Assembly (NCBI RefSeq): GCF_006402735.1
Contig: NZ_CP017174.1
Span: 2,111,001-2,175,000 of the forward strand
DNA from: Myxococcus xanthus
GTDB lineage: Bacteria > Myxococcota > Myxococcia > Myxococcales > Myxococcaceae
Length of the DNA stretch: 64,000 bases
Reading direction: 5' to 3'
A model generated the notes under the pieces. It made no database searches and was not told the DNA's origin. It saw only the letters and a program-made list of their open reading frames with translations. The translations under genes and the position numbers were made by a program. This document shows positions 18,924 to 29,400 of the stretch, in pieces (position 1 is the stretch's first letter; every line of letters starts with the position of its first letter).

Positions 18924-19691
18924 TCATCCTTTCTCTTGGAGGTGCTCCAGCTCGGCGAGGGCTGCGACGGCAGGCTTTGCCAGGTCTGCCACGAAGCCGT
19001 AGGGGGGCCACGGGCCGCTGCACATCACATTGCCGGGGCAGTCTTTCTGGAAGCGAAGGAAGGCCCGCCGGAACTCGGCGAGCTTGGGGCGCTCCACCAG
19101 GAAGGCCATGGAGAGCAGCTGCCCGTCTGGGCGAGCGGCATGGTCCCAGGTGCAGCGGACGAACAGCCCGGAGAAGGCCGCCTGCGCCCGCTCCGCCACG
19201 CGCCGGGCAGCGCGGTCCACACGTGTCTGCTGCGCGTAGAAGCGACGCCGGTTGTCCAGGTAGGCCCGTCCGCGGGTCTGGGCGTCCGCCTCGGTGGGCG
19301 CCCCTGTCTGCGCCGGGGGCTCGGCCACGTCCGACTCCTGGAACAGGATGCGCAGACCCATCTCGTCACAGCCCTCCACCTGGGCCAGCGCGTCCGAGAA
19401 CGGCCGCTCGTAGCGGTGCAGGAACTCCACCACCTGTTCGGGGTGATGGACGAAGCAGCCGTAGCGCATGGGCAACACCGCCAGTCGGCGGTGCAGCTGC
19501 TCGACCACCCGGGCGTACTCCAGCGCCTGCTCGATGCCGGCCGAGGAGGCCAGCTCCTCCGCCACCGGCGAGATGGCCGCAGCCAGGTGGCCGTGCTTCA
19601 CCGCCATCAGCGGCGCCTGGTTCAGCCCCGGCGGCAGCGCCTCATTCGCTGCCTGCCGTGCGTCCAGGATGCCGTACACGATTGACTTCAC
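18924..19691 (-). CDS. gvpL: Gas vesicle protein GvpL/GvpF (second paralogue)
   Basis: 255 residues from GTG 19691, which overlaps the preceding stop by four bases (GTGA). It starts [11 protein letters not shown] and has [21 protein letters not shown] and the closing [10 protein letters not shown], all GvpL/F marks. A much longer upstream frame exists but is the antisense-like shadow of the next gene. It probably partners the other GvpF/L proteins in assembly complexes. Confidence 0.88.
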   Translation of the reverse strand: MKSIVYGILDARQAANEALPPGLNQAPLMAVKHGHLAAAISPVAEELASSAGIEQALEYARVVEQLHRRLAVLPMRYGCFVHHPEQVVEFLHRYERPFSDALAQVEGCDEMGLRILFQESDVAEPPAQTGAPTEADAQTRGRAYLDNRRRFYAQQTRVDRAARRVAERAQAAFSGLFVRCTWDHAARPDGQLLSMAFLVERPKLAEFRRAFLRFQKDCPGNVMCSGPWPPYGFVADLAKPAVAALAELEHLQEKG

Positions 19692-20530
19692 GGCCGCTCC
19701 TCCAGGCTGGGGCAGAAGCTGTAGGGAGGCCAGGGGCCGGTCGCCTCTACCGTCAACCCCTGCGCCTGGTACCGGGCCGCGAGCTGCTGCACGCGCTGGG
19801 TGAACCGCTGCACCTGCCCGGAGTGCACCAGGAACGCGGAGTTCAGCACCATGTCGTCCTGCCGGCCCGAGAGCCCGCGATCTGCCAGGCGCAGGGGTTT
19901 CACCGAGATCGCCCCCGGGGCGAGCTCCTCGCGGATGTGGGCCGCCAGGCGCTGTCCCTCGTTGCGGCTGCGCTCGTCGAGCTCGCGCTGCAGCTTCTTC
20001 TCGTGGAAGTAGCGCGCGCCGGGAGTCTCGGGGAGGTGCTGGAGGCGCTGTCGGAACTCGGGCGCTCGCTCCAGATGAGCGCGCAGGCGCTGGGCGTTGG
20101 CGTAGACCTTGACTGCCCATTCCTCCTTGTCGGCGATGTCGTCGAGGAATCTGGAGATCTCCTGCCGGTGGGCGTCGACCACCTCGGACAGCGCTCGCGG
20201 TGAGGAGAAGATCGCCCCGAAGCTCACCGGAAGCACCGGCGAGGACTGCATCACCTCCTCGAGCACGCGCTCGTGCCTGACCGCCCGGGGGGCCACCCAC
20301 TCAAGGTCCTGGGTGTGGTCCGCACCCTCCGGCCCCAGGAACTCCTCCATCGAGAGAGGACTGCAGATGGCGGCAAGGTTCCCCAGCTTCAGCGTCCGCA
20401 CGTCGGCGGCGTCGCTGACACCGGGAACGGAGAAGCGCTCCACCGCCCCTGCCCGCGTGAAGCCATAGACGTACAGGGCCTGCTGGCCCTTGCGGCGCCC
20501 CTGCACATCGGGATTGCCGTGGGCTCTCAT
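19688..20530 (-). CDS. Gas vesicle protein GvpL/GvpF (third paralogue)
   Basis: 280 residues from ATG 20530, whose ATGA overlaps the stop of the AAA+ gene. It opens with an unusual basic leader ([16 protein letters not shown]) before ALYVYGFT. It has VLPVSFGAIF and a long charged helix (RYFHEKKLQRELDERSRNEG), and ends in TGPWPPYSFCP. The extended coiled helix distinguishes it from the other two. Confidence 0.88.
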   Translation of the reverse strand: MRAHGNPDVQGRRKGQQALYVYGFTRAGAVERFSVPGVSDAADVRTLKLGNLAAICSPLSMEEFLGPEGADHTQDLEWVAPRAVRHERVLEEVMQSSPVLPVSFGAIFSSPRALSEVVDAHRQEISRFLDDIADKEEWAVKVYANAQRLRAHLERAPEFRQRLQHLPETPGARYFHEKKLQRELDERSRNEGQRLAAHIREELAPGAISVKPLRLADRGLSGRQDDMVLNSAFLVHSGQVQRFTQRVQQLAARYQAQGLTVEATGPWPPYSFCPSLEERP

Positions 20531-22662
20531 GGCCGGCGTGCCTCCTTGTGCCCACGGATCGCCTTGAGCAGGCTCTCGGATGTGATGACGAGGCGCTTTC
20601 CCTTGCCGCTGATGACGTGACGCACGGCATCCCAGGCGGCCTGGTTGCACACGGCCTGGATGTCGGCGCCGGAGAAGGACTCGCTGCGTGCAGCGAGCAC
20701 GTCCAGGTCGAGGTTTTTCTCCACCGGCTTGTCGCGCAGGTGGACCTGGAAGATTTCGCGCCGCGCCTCGCGGTCCGGCAGAGGCACGTCGACGAGCAGG
20801 TCGAAGCGTCCCGGGCGCAGCAGCGCAGGGTCGAGCAGGTCCGCGCGGTTGGTGGCCGCGAGCACCAGCACGCCGGTCAGCTCCTCGATGCCATCCATCT
20901 CGGACAGGAACTGGCTGACGACCCTCTCTGTGACGCGCTCGTCCATCCCCCCGGCGGAGCGCGTCGGCACGAGCGAGTCGATCTCATCGAAGAAGATGAT
21001 GCAGGGGGCCGCCTGACGGGCCTTCTGGAAGATCTCGCGCACCCCCCTCTCGGACTCCCCCACGAACTTGTTGAGCAGCGCCGGGCCCTTGACCGAGATG
21101 AAGTTGACCTGGCTCTCGTGGGCGGCGGCCTTGGCCATCAGCGTCTTGCCGCAGCCGGGAGGGCCGCTCAGCAGCACGCCCTTGGGGGGGCGGACCTTGG
21201 CCCGCGCGAACTCCTCGGGGTACCGGAGCGGCCACTCCACCGCCTCGATGAGCCGCTGCTTGAGCTGCCCCAGTCCGCCCACGTCCTTCCAGCCCACGTC
21301 TGGGGTCTCCACGAACACCTCGCGGATTGCCGATGGCCCCACCTCGTGCAGCGCCGCCTGGAAGTCGGCCATCGTCACCTGGACCTGCATCAGCTCGTCG
21401 TAGGGAATCTCGGCCGAGGCGAAGTCGATGTGGGGAATCAGCCGGCGCAGGCAGAGCATCGCCGCCTCGCGGCACAGGGCCTGGAGGTCTGCGCCTACGA
21501 AGCCATGCGTCACGGCCGCCAGATGGTCCAGGTCCACGTCCTCTGCCAGCGGCATGCCCCGGCTGTGGATGGCGAGGATCTCCTTGCGCGACGTGCGGTC
21601 GGGGATGGAGATGGCGATCTCGCGGTCGAACCGCCCCGGGCGGCGCAGCGCCGGGTCCAGCACATTGGGGATGTTGGTGGCAGCCAGCACGATGACGTGC
21701 CGGCGTTGGGCCAGGCCGTCCATCAGCGACAGCAGCTGCGCCACCACGCGCTTCTCCACCTCGCCCTGCACGTTCTCGCGCCGGGGAGCGATGGCGTCTA
21801 TCTCGTCCACGAAGATGATGGCCGGGGCCCTGCGCTGGGCCTCGTCGAATATCTGCCGGAGGTGGGCCTCACTCTCTCCGTAGAACTTGTGCATGATCTC
21901 CGGGCCGGTGATGGTGAAGAACGCCGCCGCCGTCTCGTTGGCCACCGCCCGGGCGATCAGCGTCTTGCCGCAGCCCGGCGGGCCATACAGCAGCACCCCC
22001 TTGGGGGCGTCGATCCCGAGCCGCTCGAACACCTCCGGATTCCGCAGCGGCAGCTCCACGATCTCGCGGATGCGGCCCAGCTCCCGCTTCAGCCCACCCA
22101 CGTCCTCGTAGCTGACGGTGCGCGCCCGCTCGTGCGTCACCTTCTCCTTCTCCGGCGCCTTGGCGACCTCCAACAGGGTGTTGGGGTGAATCACCACCGC
22201 CCCCACAGGAGCGGTCTCGACGACGCGGAAGTCGGCCGTGCGGCTGCCGAACAGCAGTGCCCGGACCCGGTCTCCCTTCACCACCGGCAGTCCGTCCAGC
22301 AGCGTGCCGATGTAGGCCAGGTCGCGCTGCGCGGGGGTGAACTCCAGGGGCGCCAGCACGACCTTCTCGGCGTGTCGGGCGGGGGCCAGGGTCAGCTTCA
22401 CCGGCTCGTCCAACTGCACCCCGGTGTTGGCCCGGGTCACACCGTCAATCTGGAGGATTCCGCGCCCCCGGGCGTCCGGGTAGGAGGGCATCACCCTGGC
22501 CGCGCTGCGGCGCTTGCCGGACAGCGTGACGATGTCGCCGATCTGCGCCCCCAGCCGCTGCATGTCGGCGGGGTCCATGCGGGCGAGGCCACGGCCCAGG
22601 TCCTTGCCGAGGGACTCGGCGGCACGCAGCGTCTGCGTACGTTCCCGTGTCGCGACGGTCAC
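20527..22662 (-). CDS. CDC48/p97-type double AAA+ ATPase in gas-vesicle operon
   Basis: 711 residues from GTG 22662 (GTGA overlap with gvpH). Residues 1-180 are a CDC48-N-like double-psi barrel ([20 protein letters not shown]). AAA domain D1 has Walker A GPPGCGKT at about 227-234, Walker [11 protein letters not shown], and the second region [20 protein letters not shown]2 repeats these near residue 500 ([31 protein letters not shown]), so both ATPase sites look intact. CDC48 proteins are hexameric unfoldases. Most gas-vesicle clusters instead carry the MoxR-type ATPase GvpN; this gene may fill that role, though a chaperone or disassembly function is equally possible. Confidence 0.93.
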   Translation of the reverse strand: MTVATRERTQTLRAAESLGKDLGRGLARMDPADMQRLGAQIGDIVTLSGKRRSAARVMPSYPDARGRGILQIDGVTRANTGVQLDEPVKLTLAPARHAEKVVLAPLEFTPAQRDLAYIGTLLDGLPVVKGDRVRALLFGSRTADFRVVETAPVGAVVIHPNTLLEVAKAPEKEKVTHERARTVSYEDVGGLKRELGRIREIVELPLRNPEVFERLGIDAPKGVLLYGPPGCGKTLIARAVANETAAAFFTITGPEIMHKFYGESEAHLRQIFDEAQRRAPAIIFVDEIDAIAPRRENVQGEVEKRVVAQLLSLMDGLAQRRHVIVLAATNIPNVLDPALRRPGRFDREIAISIPDRTSRKEILAIHSRGMPLAEDVDLDHLAAVTHGFVGADLQALCREAAMLCLRRLIPHIDFASAEIPYDELMQVQVTMADFQAALHEVGPSAIREVFVETPDVGWKDVGGLGQLKQRLIEAVEWPLRYPEEFARAKVRPPKGVLLSGPPGCGKTLMAKAAAHESQVNFISVKGPALLNKFVGESERGVREIFQKARQAAPCIIFFDEIDSLVPTRSAGGMDERVTERVVSQFLSEMDGIEELTGVLVLAATNRADLLDPALLRPGRFDLLVDVPLPDREARREIFQVHLRDKPVEKNLDLDVLAARSESFSGADIQAVCNQAAWDAVRHVISGKGKRLVITSESLLKAIRGHKEARRP

Positions 22663-23183
22663 GAGTGGCTCTCCTCCTGGGCGGTGAGGCGGATCTCGAG
22701 GACGCCGTTGCGGCAGCTGGTGTGCATCTGCCGGCGGGTGAAGCGCCTGGGGAGCAGGACCTCCTTGTGGTACTTGAGCGCCCCGTGCTCGGCATGCAGG
22801 GTCAGGATGTCTTCGCGGAGCTCCAGCGTGATGTCCTTGCGGTCGACACCTGGCAGCTCGGCCACCACCAGCACGTCCGGCCCCTCCTCGAAGACATCCA
22901 CCAGGGGCTCGCGGATGGGGTGGACGACCGCCTTGCCGGTCTGGTGATCCTGGCGGATGTTCCCGAAGGGCTCCACGCGCGGAATGCCGCTCGGTTGACC
23001 GGGGGCGCCTCCTCCGATCCGCACGTTGAAGCCATAGACGCCCCTGTGCCCCTTGTCGGAGGCTCCGAATTCTCCGGAGCGTTGGAGCTGTTCGCCCTTC
23101 TCCGCGAGCTCCGCCAGTTTCGTGACGAGGGTGGTGATTCCTTCGAGGAACCCTCCACCGCTGATGCCGGTCTTCTCTGCCAT
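22659..23183 (-). CDS. gvpH: Hsp20 / alpha-crystallin-type small heat-shock protein (GvpH-like)
   Basis: 174 residues. The N-terminal 70 residues contain a coiled region (LEGITTLVTKLAELAEKGEQ) typical of gas-vesicle-linked Hsp20 proteins. The alpha-crystallin domain follows (about 88-170: PLVDVFEEGPDVLVVAELPG, RRFTRRQMHTSCRNGVLEI). First gene of the operon; ATG 23183 with GGTGGAGC just upstream. GvpH proteins keep vesicle proteins soluble before assembly. The intergenic region to the divergent PDZ gene must hold the operon promoter. Confidence 0.88.
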   Translation of the reverse strand: MAEKTGISGGGFLEGITTLVTKLAELAEKGEQLQRSGEFGASDKGHRGVYGFNVRIGGGAPGQPSGIPRVEPFGNIRQDHQTGKAVVHPIREPLVDVFEEGPDVLVVAELPGVDRKDITLELREDILTLHAEHGALKYHKEVLLPRRFTRRQMHTSCRNGVLEIRLTAQEESHS

Positions 23184-23524
23184 TGCTCCACCTGTCGTGA
23201 TTCAAAGCTCTGGCATCCCCCCCTCCATGCCCAGCGGCAAGACTCGAAGGTGGGGATTCCGCCCGCCCCATGCTCAGCGAGGAGCGGCACGGATAGGGGC
23301 CGGCTGGTGATGCCTGGTCGGTGGGTATCGGCGCATCGCCTGAGGGGGCTCGTCAGTCATGGCGCTCCCCTGCCCATCGCCCAGGAGGTGGCAGATCGAC
23401 CTGGCGGGGCGGGAGGGGTGGGGTCGCCTCACCTTCCCTGAACTTCGCCGCCTGTCGTGTCTACGTTCTCCATGGACAACGCATGCGCGTCCGGCACGCG
23501 TGTGCGTCAGCGGTGTGAGCACCC
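23184..23524. promoter_or_regulatory. Divergent promoter region, gas-vesicle operon / PDZ gene
   Basis: 341 bases between the starts of gvpH (minus) and the PDZ-domain gene (plus). An imperfect inverted repeat CTGGCAT ... ATGCCCAG (23210-23234) lies about 30-50 bases before gvpH. No unambiguous sigma-70 or sigma-54 boxes were found. Both directions probably share control. Confidence 0.4.
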
Positions 23525-24799
23525 ATGGCCTCGGTCAAAGGAACTGCGAACGGGGGGAACACGCGCAAGCGCGTCCAGCAAGAGACGCTCCCCCAGGATG
23601 TACAGGCGCAGGAAATGGAATGGTTCCACTCGCAGCGCGAGGCGCTCATCGCCAACTTTGCGCAGTCCGGAGCGAGGCTCCTCACGGTCGCGGCCAGGCG
23701 GTTGCCGACCGTGCTGACGCGGCCCGTGCTCGAGGGGGGAAGCCGCGTTCTCCAGGACACCACCCTCTATCTCCAGGAAGGGTCGATGGAGGAGTGGCTC
23801 CGCGACGCGCAAAAAAAGCTGAAGGAGAGGCCGGGGAGCTCCATCCTCGGGCTGCTGGGCATTGGACTGCTCGCCGGGCGGCTGCTCCGTAAGATGGCGG
23901 AGAAGGGGGGCAAGAAGGGAGGGGCCGAGGCCTTCCGAGAACGATTGCGCGAGAGCATGTTCCTGGCGACCCATGGTGGAGTGGGGCGGCCCCCAGCCGC
24001 CGCACGTCAGCGGTTGCTGAGGGGGGGATCGGGTGGAGCGCCGACGCAGGGAGGAGTGGCCGAGGGCTTCAAGGAGCGATTGCGCGAAGGCATGTCCATG
24101 GCGACCCATGGTGGTGGAGTGGGTCGGCCCCCGGCCGCGACGCGCCTGCGCCTGCAGAAGGCTGGAGGGCCGAAGCAGGGGGCGCCACGCAAGCGCGACG
24201 TGAAGGAGAGAGCGCCGCGAGAGCCCGCGGTGAGGGCGAAGGAAGTGGCGCGAGACGTCGCCGAGGGCGCCCAGGACGCAACACGTGCCTTCGACGAGGT
24301 CACCAAGAGCGCCCAAGGTGCAACACGCGCGTTCGCCGAGGCGACCCGGGGCGCAGCGCGCGAGGGCGGTGAGGTTGCGAGAGGCGCGCGCAAGGCGATG
24401 AAGGACACAACGCGCGAGGTCGCTCGAGGGGCAGCGAAGCCAGGGGGGAAGAAGTCGCCGCCCAGCACCGAGGCCACGTCCACGAAGGCGCCCGCACAAA
24501 AGCCGAGCGGCTACCTCGGTATGGGGGCCTTCCCCGTCCGGCTGCCGGAGAGGCTTGCGAAGGTCCATGGCACCCAGAGCGGCCTCAAGGTCGCGAGCGT
24601 GGAGCCGGATGGCCCGGCCGAGGAGGCGGGGCTGCATCCGGGTGACACGCTGCTCACGCTCGAGGGGCAGCCATTGCGAGAGGTGGATGACCTGGTCGCG
24701 CAGCTGCCTCCGGAACGTGTGGGCCAGACCGTGCACGCCAAGGTGCTGCGCGCCGGGGCTGCCAGGGGCATCGACCTCATCGTTGGCGCGCACCCCTGA
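23525..24799 (+). CDS. PDZ-domain protein divergent from gas-vesicle operon
   Basis: 424 residues. The N-terminal third is helical with a short hydrophobic, possibly membrane-touching segment (SSILGLLGIGLLAGRLL, about 104-120). A segment is then imperfectly duplicated: FRERLRESMFLATHGGVGRP is repeated as FKERLREGMSMATHGGGVGR some 45 residues later. An Ala/Arg/Lys-rich helical stretch with repeats of the type VARDVAEGAQDATRAFDEVT follows (about 235-305, like LEA or phasin proteins). A C-terminal PDZ domain completes it (about 335-424: GYLGMGAF, VEPDGPAEEAGLHPGDTLL). No signal peptide. I do not know this architecture as a named Gvp; phasin-like helices plus PDZ suggest a surface-coating or tethering role on vesicles. 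Confidence 0.7.
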   Translation: MASVKGTANGGNTRKRVQQETLPQDVQAQEMEWFHSQREALIANFAQSGARLLTVAARRLPTVLTRPVLEGGSRVLQDTTLYLQEGSMEEWLRDAQKKLKERPGSSILGLLGIGLLAGRLLRKMAEKGGKKGGAEAFRERLRESMFLATHGGVGRPPAAARQRLLRGGSGGAPTQGGVAEGFKERLREGMSMATHGGGVGRPPAATRLRLQKAGGPKQGAPRKRDVKERAPREPAVRAKEVARDVAEGAQDATRAFDEVTKSAQGATRAFAEATRGAAREGGEVARGARKAMKDTTREVARGAAKPGGKKSPPSTEATSTKAPAQKPSGYLGMGAFPVRLPERLAKVHGTQSGLKVASVEPDGPAEEAGLHPGDTLLTLEGQPLREVDDLVAQLPPERVGQTVHAKVLRAGAARGIDLIVGAHP

Positions 24800-24917
24800 G
24801 CCGGGTGTCGCGAGCGCTCATGCGGCTCACTCGCCGACGAGCCGCTGCGTCCTCAACGGCGATGATTACGTCGAACGACGTGTTCCGAGTGTAGTGGCAG
24901 TGTTCCGATATCGATAT

Positions 24918-25200
24918 CGACGAGATGCTTGGAGAGGGCATGGCGAAGTTGGACGCGGTGTTCCAGGACGTCTCACGCGCGCATCTCAGTGCGTTTATTC
25001 CTGGCAACCCATGCCCCGCTCAGCTTTTCCAGGAACTCAGTCCCGAAGAGGGGGACGGTGCTGGCGCCGGTTATCCTCATTCTTGAGTCCCCCAATCGCG
25101 CAGAATTCATCAAGCGCGACCAGCGAGTTCCTGCAAACGGCAAGACCGGAGAGCAGATTGAGAAACACCTGTGGAGGGCATTGACTCCTCTGCGCGGCGC
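24918..25200 (+). pseudogene. Fragment of unknown gene, frameshifted and cut by IS630-type element
   Basis: A frame beginning MLGEGMAKLDAVFQDVSRAH reads plausibly to about 25055. Protein-like sequence then continues one frame over (VILILESPNRAEFI, then PANGKTGEQIEKHLWRAL) up to the start of the transposase remnant near 25200. This looks like one gene with a frameshift and lost 3' end. Family not recognised. Confidence 0.4.
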
Positions 25201-26173
25201 AAACCTCAACGGCCGTCCACTGATTCCAATCCGCTGCAGTTGCTGTCCGAGGGCTGGACGGTAGTGGGAGCAGCCGAGGCGGTAGGCGTCACGCAAACCA
25301 CGGCGCGCACCGTCCGTCGCCGCTACCAGCAGGAAGGCTTGGTGGGAGCGCTGCATGAGAGGCCACGGCCCGGAGCGGCGCGGCTTCTGACGGAGAGGCA
25401 GGCCAGCGAGGTAGTCGCCATGGTGTGTGCGCCGCCGCCGGAGGGCCGCGGCCGCTGGACGGTGCGCCTCATTGCCCAGGAGGCGGTGCGCAGGGGTTTC
25501 GTTGCGAAGGTTGGGCGGGAGACCGTGCGCGAACTGCTCCTGCGTCATGACTTGAAGCCTTGGCGGGAAAATGTGGTGCGTGCCCAAACTGGACACCCAG
25601 TACATCGAGCGCATGGAGGACGTTCTGGAGTTGTACGCGCGGCCACTGTGCCCGGCTGAGCCCGTCGTCTGCTTCGATGAGAGGCCCGTGCAACTACTGG
25701 AGTGGGTACGTCCTGCTTCGTCGGCCTGCCCTGGACGAGAGGCACGCCAGGATTACGCCTACTTCCGTTGTGGCACCGCCAATCTCTTCTGCGCAGTGGC
25801 GCCCAAAGCGGGCTGGCACTTCGTGAAGGCCACGCCCAACAGAAAGAGCGAGGCATTCGTCGAAGCGCTGCGAGACATTGCCAGTCAATACCCGGACGCA
25901 GAAACCATTCACCTGGTGCTCGACAACCTCAGCACCCACTCCTGCCGCGCCCTGAGGGAACTGCTGGACCATGTCGTCGTCCTGAATGAAGCCCATGCTC
26001 GGCGCCTGCTGCGCGAGTACCAGCGCTACTACAACGCGAGCCGGACGCACCTGTCCCTCGGGAAGGATGCGCCCGAGAGGCGTGAGGTGCAGGGCTCGGA
26101 GCACGGAGCCAAGGTGATAGAGCTACGGGAAGTCTTCGGGCTTCACCATCGGTACGAGCGCCGAGCTGCGTAG
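25171..26173 (+). pseudogene. Chimeric transposase: IS630-type head fused to integrase-core tail
   Basis: The first frame (25171-25659) encodes the IS630-type helix-turn-helix half (SEGWTVVGAAEAVGVTQTTA, LLLRHDLKPWRE). At an A-run near 25566 the reading shifts to the frame at 25571 (MWCVPKLDTQYIERMEDVLE), which carries the DDE-type DERPVQLLE and LVLDNLSTH motifs. Just after that, near 25957, the sequence changes in frame into the C-terminal tail of the integrase-core IS (ELLDHVVVLNEAHARRLLRE) and ends at the usual stop 26173. The chimera lacks the final acidic residue of either parent, so it should be inactive. The right end of the integrase-core IS follows to 26428. Confidence 0.75.
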
Positions 26174-26428
26174 AGCCTCGGTCCTTCCGATGCCCTCATA
26201 GACCCGCGCGTGCTGCACCATCCTGCCTGCGTTCGCAGAACGGAATGGGTGTGCCCACACGCAGGCAAAGACATGTTGCGGCGTTTGGTCTGGGCGTAAT
26301 TCCGACCTCTTTCAAACGGGAAAGAGGACCCAACGGCTCGTCGTGCGCATCGCTCTCCCGTCATGACGCGCGTTTTGACGCAGCCTTGACGCACTCATGA
26401 CGCAGTGACCGAATTTGGGGTAGGCACA
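25960..26428 (+). mobile_element. Right-hand tail of integrase-core IS (copy B)
   Basis: About 470 bases match the 3' tail of copies C and E, from the LLDHVVVLNE codons to the terminal GAATTTGGGGTAGGCACA at 26428. The left part of the element is missing and replaced by an IS630-type element. Copy D (40609 onward) begins within about ten bases of the same point. Confidence 0.75.
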
Positions 26429-26463
26429 GGAGAGGCCGAGGCTCACGCGCACGACGCCTCATC

Positions 26464-29400
26464 TTAGCGCGCGTGGGCCGCGCCACGCCGACGGGACCGC
26501 GTGAGCCACCATCCCAGCAACACCGCGCTGAGCCCACTCGCGCCCGAGCCTCCCGCCTGACACCCCCCTCTCTCAGGTCGCGGGGTTGGCGTTTCTGGTT
26601 CGGGGGACGTAGGTGCCTTCGTCACGACGATGGAGAACGAGCAGCTGCGGCTGTTCTTCGCCGCGTCCGTCGCGGTGATGCTCACCGGGTGCGTCCCCTC
26701 CGGCAGCCGCGTGCCTCGCGCGAGCGAGTAATGCAAGGAGGGCCCGCTGACACGGTCCGTCGCGATGACCTCCGGCCATGTCGCCGCGGCCTTCCCATCC
26801 ACCGGCTCCGCGACGAGCCGCTGTGTATCGGGGCAGATAAACTGTGGAGCGGTGGTGTCGTTGACGGAGATCGGGACGACACAGTGGACCTGATTCTTCG
26901 CCGTGTCCCGCGCGGTCACCAGGACCTCGCTCGTGCCCAGGGGAATGAGGCTCCCCATGGCAGGCGTCACGTCCACTTCCGGGCGCGACGCCACATCCGT
27001 GGCCTTTGGGAGGTCGAAAGCCAAGGAGGCGCCTTCGGGCCCTGTCGCCTCAATGGAGAGGTACGCCGGACAGGCGCTCAGGGTGGGCGCCGTCGTGTCC
27101 TGGACGATGACCTCGAAGGTGCAGCTCGCGGTATTGCCCCAGGAATCTCGCGCGGTGGCCGTGATGGGCGTGGTCCCCAGCGCGAGCATGCGCCCCTGCT
27201 CGATGCTGTACTCCATGGATATCTCCGAGGCCACATCCTCGGCCGTCACCAGGGAATAGGGAATGAAGAGGGGCGCTCCTTCGACGTGGGTCGCCTCGAT
27301 GCGAAAGGGTGTCGGGTCGCAGGTGATGGTTGGGGGGCGGGTGTCGCGCACCGTGACGTCGAACGTGCACGTCGCGCGATTGCCGGACTCGTCCAGCGCG
27401 GTCACCGTCACCGCGGTGGTACCGAGGGAGAACGAGTGACCGGAGCGATGGCTGTAGCGGATGATGGGCGGCGCGCCGCTCGCGTCCACCGCCGTGGCGC
27501 TCGCGAACGTCACGGGCTGCGAGTACCGGCGCATGGCCTCGTCGGCGACAGACGGTGGACACGTCACATCGGGAGGTGACGTGTCCTGGACGGTGCGCTC
27601 CATCGCCCACAGCTCGGCGCCCGTCTCGCGGGTGCGCGCCTGGAAGAACAGGTGGCGTCCCGCGACCGCAAGCTCCGTGGGCGACGACGAGTCCGGCCCC
27701 GGCGCCAGGTCCGCGAGGCGCACGGTTCCAGCCTCCGTCCCGTCGGTCATCCAAAGCTCCAATCCTGACGGTCCATCCGACGCCGCGAACACCAGGGGCC
27801 CATCCGGCCCCAACGCGACCATCGGCTCCGGGGTGCCCGTCGCGCTCGCAGGCCCCGGATGGATGTCCTTCACCCGTCGGGTTCCCATTGCCGTCCCATC
27901 GCTCGTCCAGGGCTCGTAGCCATGTCCTGCGTCATAAGCCCAGAACCACAGCGCGCCCTGGAACGCGGTGAGCCGGGTGGGGACCAGGGCCTTGCTGGGC
28001 GCCTCGAGGAGGGCGACCTGTTCCGCCGGGCCTCCGCTCGTCCTCCACAAGCGCGCGGGGCCGCCCTGGGTCCAGGTGACGAAGTAGACCTGCCCCCCCA
28101 TCAAGACGGTGCTCAGCGGGTCCCCGAAGACAGACGGGCTCCCGGAGAAGCGCGTCAGCACACGCGTGCCCGACTCCGTTCCGTCGCTCGTCCACAGCGC
28201 GAAGCCCTCCGCCTCCGTCGCGGCCCAGAAGAGCACCTGGCTGCCCCATGCAACCATGTGGCGGATGGGGGGCGTGGCGAGGTCGTCGGAGAGAAATGCC
28301 TTCACCTGCCGCGTGCCTGGCGCGGTACCGTCGCTCGTCCACAGCGACTCGTCTCCCAGCCCAATGCCCGCGGCGAAGAAGAGGTGCTCTCCCGCGGTGA
28401 CGAAGAGGCGGGGGTTCACGTTGAAGATGCCGTTCTGCACCGCCGCCACGGACACGGTGCCCTTCAGGCCCCCGTCCGTCTTCCAGAGCGACGACGTGCC
28501 TTGGCTCTCCGCGCCGTTGGAGCCGAAGTAGAGCGTTTGTCCCAGGACGGCGGCGGGAGGGGTCTGGCCCACGGGATAGCGGGTCGCGGGCAACTCCCGG
28601 AACAAGAAAGGTCGACCCCACCAGCCGTCTCCGTCCGTGACAAGCAACTCGGCGATGTGTTCGGTGCCGCTCCCGATGCCCGGACGCTGACTCCAGAAGA
28701 AGGACTGTCCGCCCGCCGTGCCGACATGGCGGAGGCTCGCGCCATTGCTGGAGCCCCCTCCGACGTTGAGAACCGTCCCCTCCGCGCTCCCGCTGCTCGT
28801 CCAATAGCGCTCGTCGTCCGTGGTGAACGGATCCGGTGCCCTCGCCAAGAAGACGAGCGAACCGCCCACGTTGAAGCCCTGCCGTGGCGCCCCACTGGCC
28901 CTGTCGGGGATGACACGCCCCAGCGCGCGGGAGCCCTCCGCGGTGCCATCACTGAACCAGAGGAATCCCGCGGGCACGGAGAGGAAGAGGTGGTTGCCGG
29001 CGATGGGGTGGACCTCGATACTGAAGGAGGATTTGCTCTCCAAGGTGACCACCTTCTGGAGCCCCGACAGGGTTCCATCTGTCTTCCACAGCTCGCGCGC
29101 GTAGCCCGGGAACGCAGACCAGACGAAGACGCCATCGGGCGCGACCGCCGCGACCCAGGCGTTGGAGAGCTCCTGCGTGGGCAGGCCCGTGACCTGACGC
29201 GTGCCCTGCGCGGTGCCATCACTCACGAAGACCTGCGAGTTCCTGTCCTCGACCGCCGCGGTGAACCAGAGCCGCGTGCCCCCCACCACGAGGCTCGTGG
29301 GCTCCGCGCCCCCGGGACCGGGACGCAGGTCGAGCAGTCGTTGCGTGCCCGCCACCGTGCCATCTGAGACCCACAGCTCATTTCCCGCCTGGGCATCCCA

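Noticed and set aside
19692..20300. N-terminal extension of the second gvpL frame
   Set aside because: The extension overlaps the third gvpF/L gene in another frame, and a GTGA overlap start at 19691 fits the family length.
20548..22947. 799-codon plus-strand frame opposite the AAA+ gene
   Set aside because: The minus strand encodes two perfect AAA+ modules here; the plus frame is antisense shadow.
23205..23240. Sigma-54 promoter upstream of gvpH
   Set aside because: TGGCAT is followed by C-runs without the GC/TGC element at the required 12-base spacing on either strand.
22663..23271. N-terminal extension of the CDC48 frame
   Set aside because: It runs through the Hsp20 gene in another frame. 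GTG 22662 gives the normal CDC48-N domain start and a 4-base overlap.
27859..29367. Long plus-strand frame opposite the ELWxxDGT gene
   Set aside because: The minus strand shows some 17 regular repeats; the opposite frame is a by-product of their codon bias.
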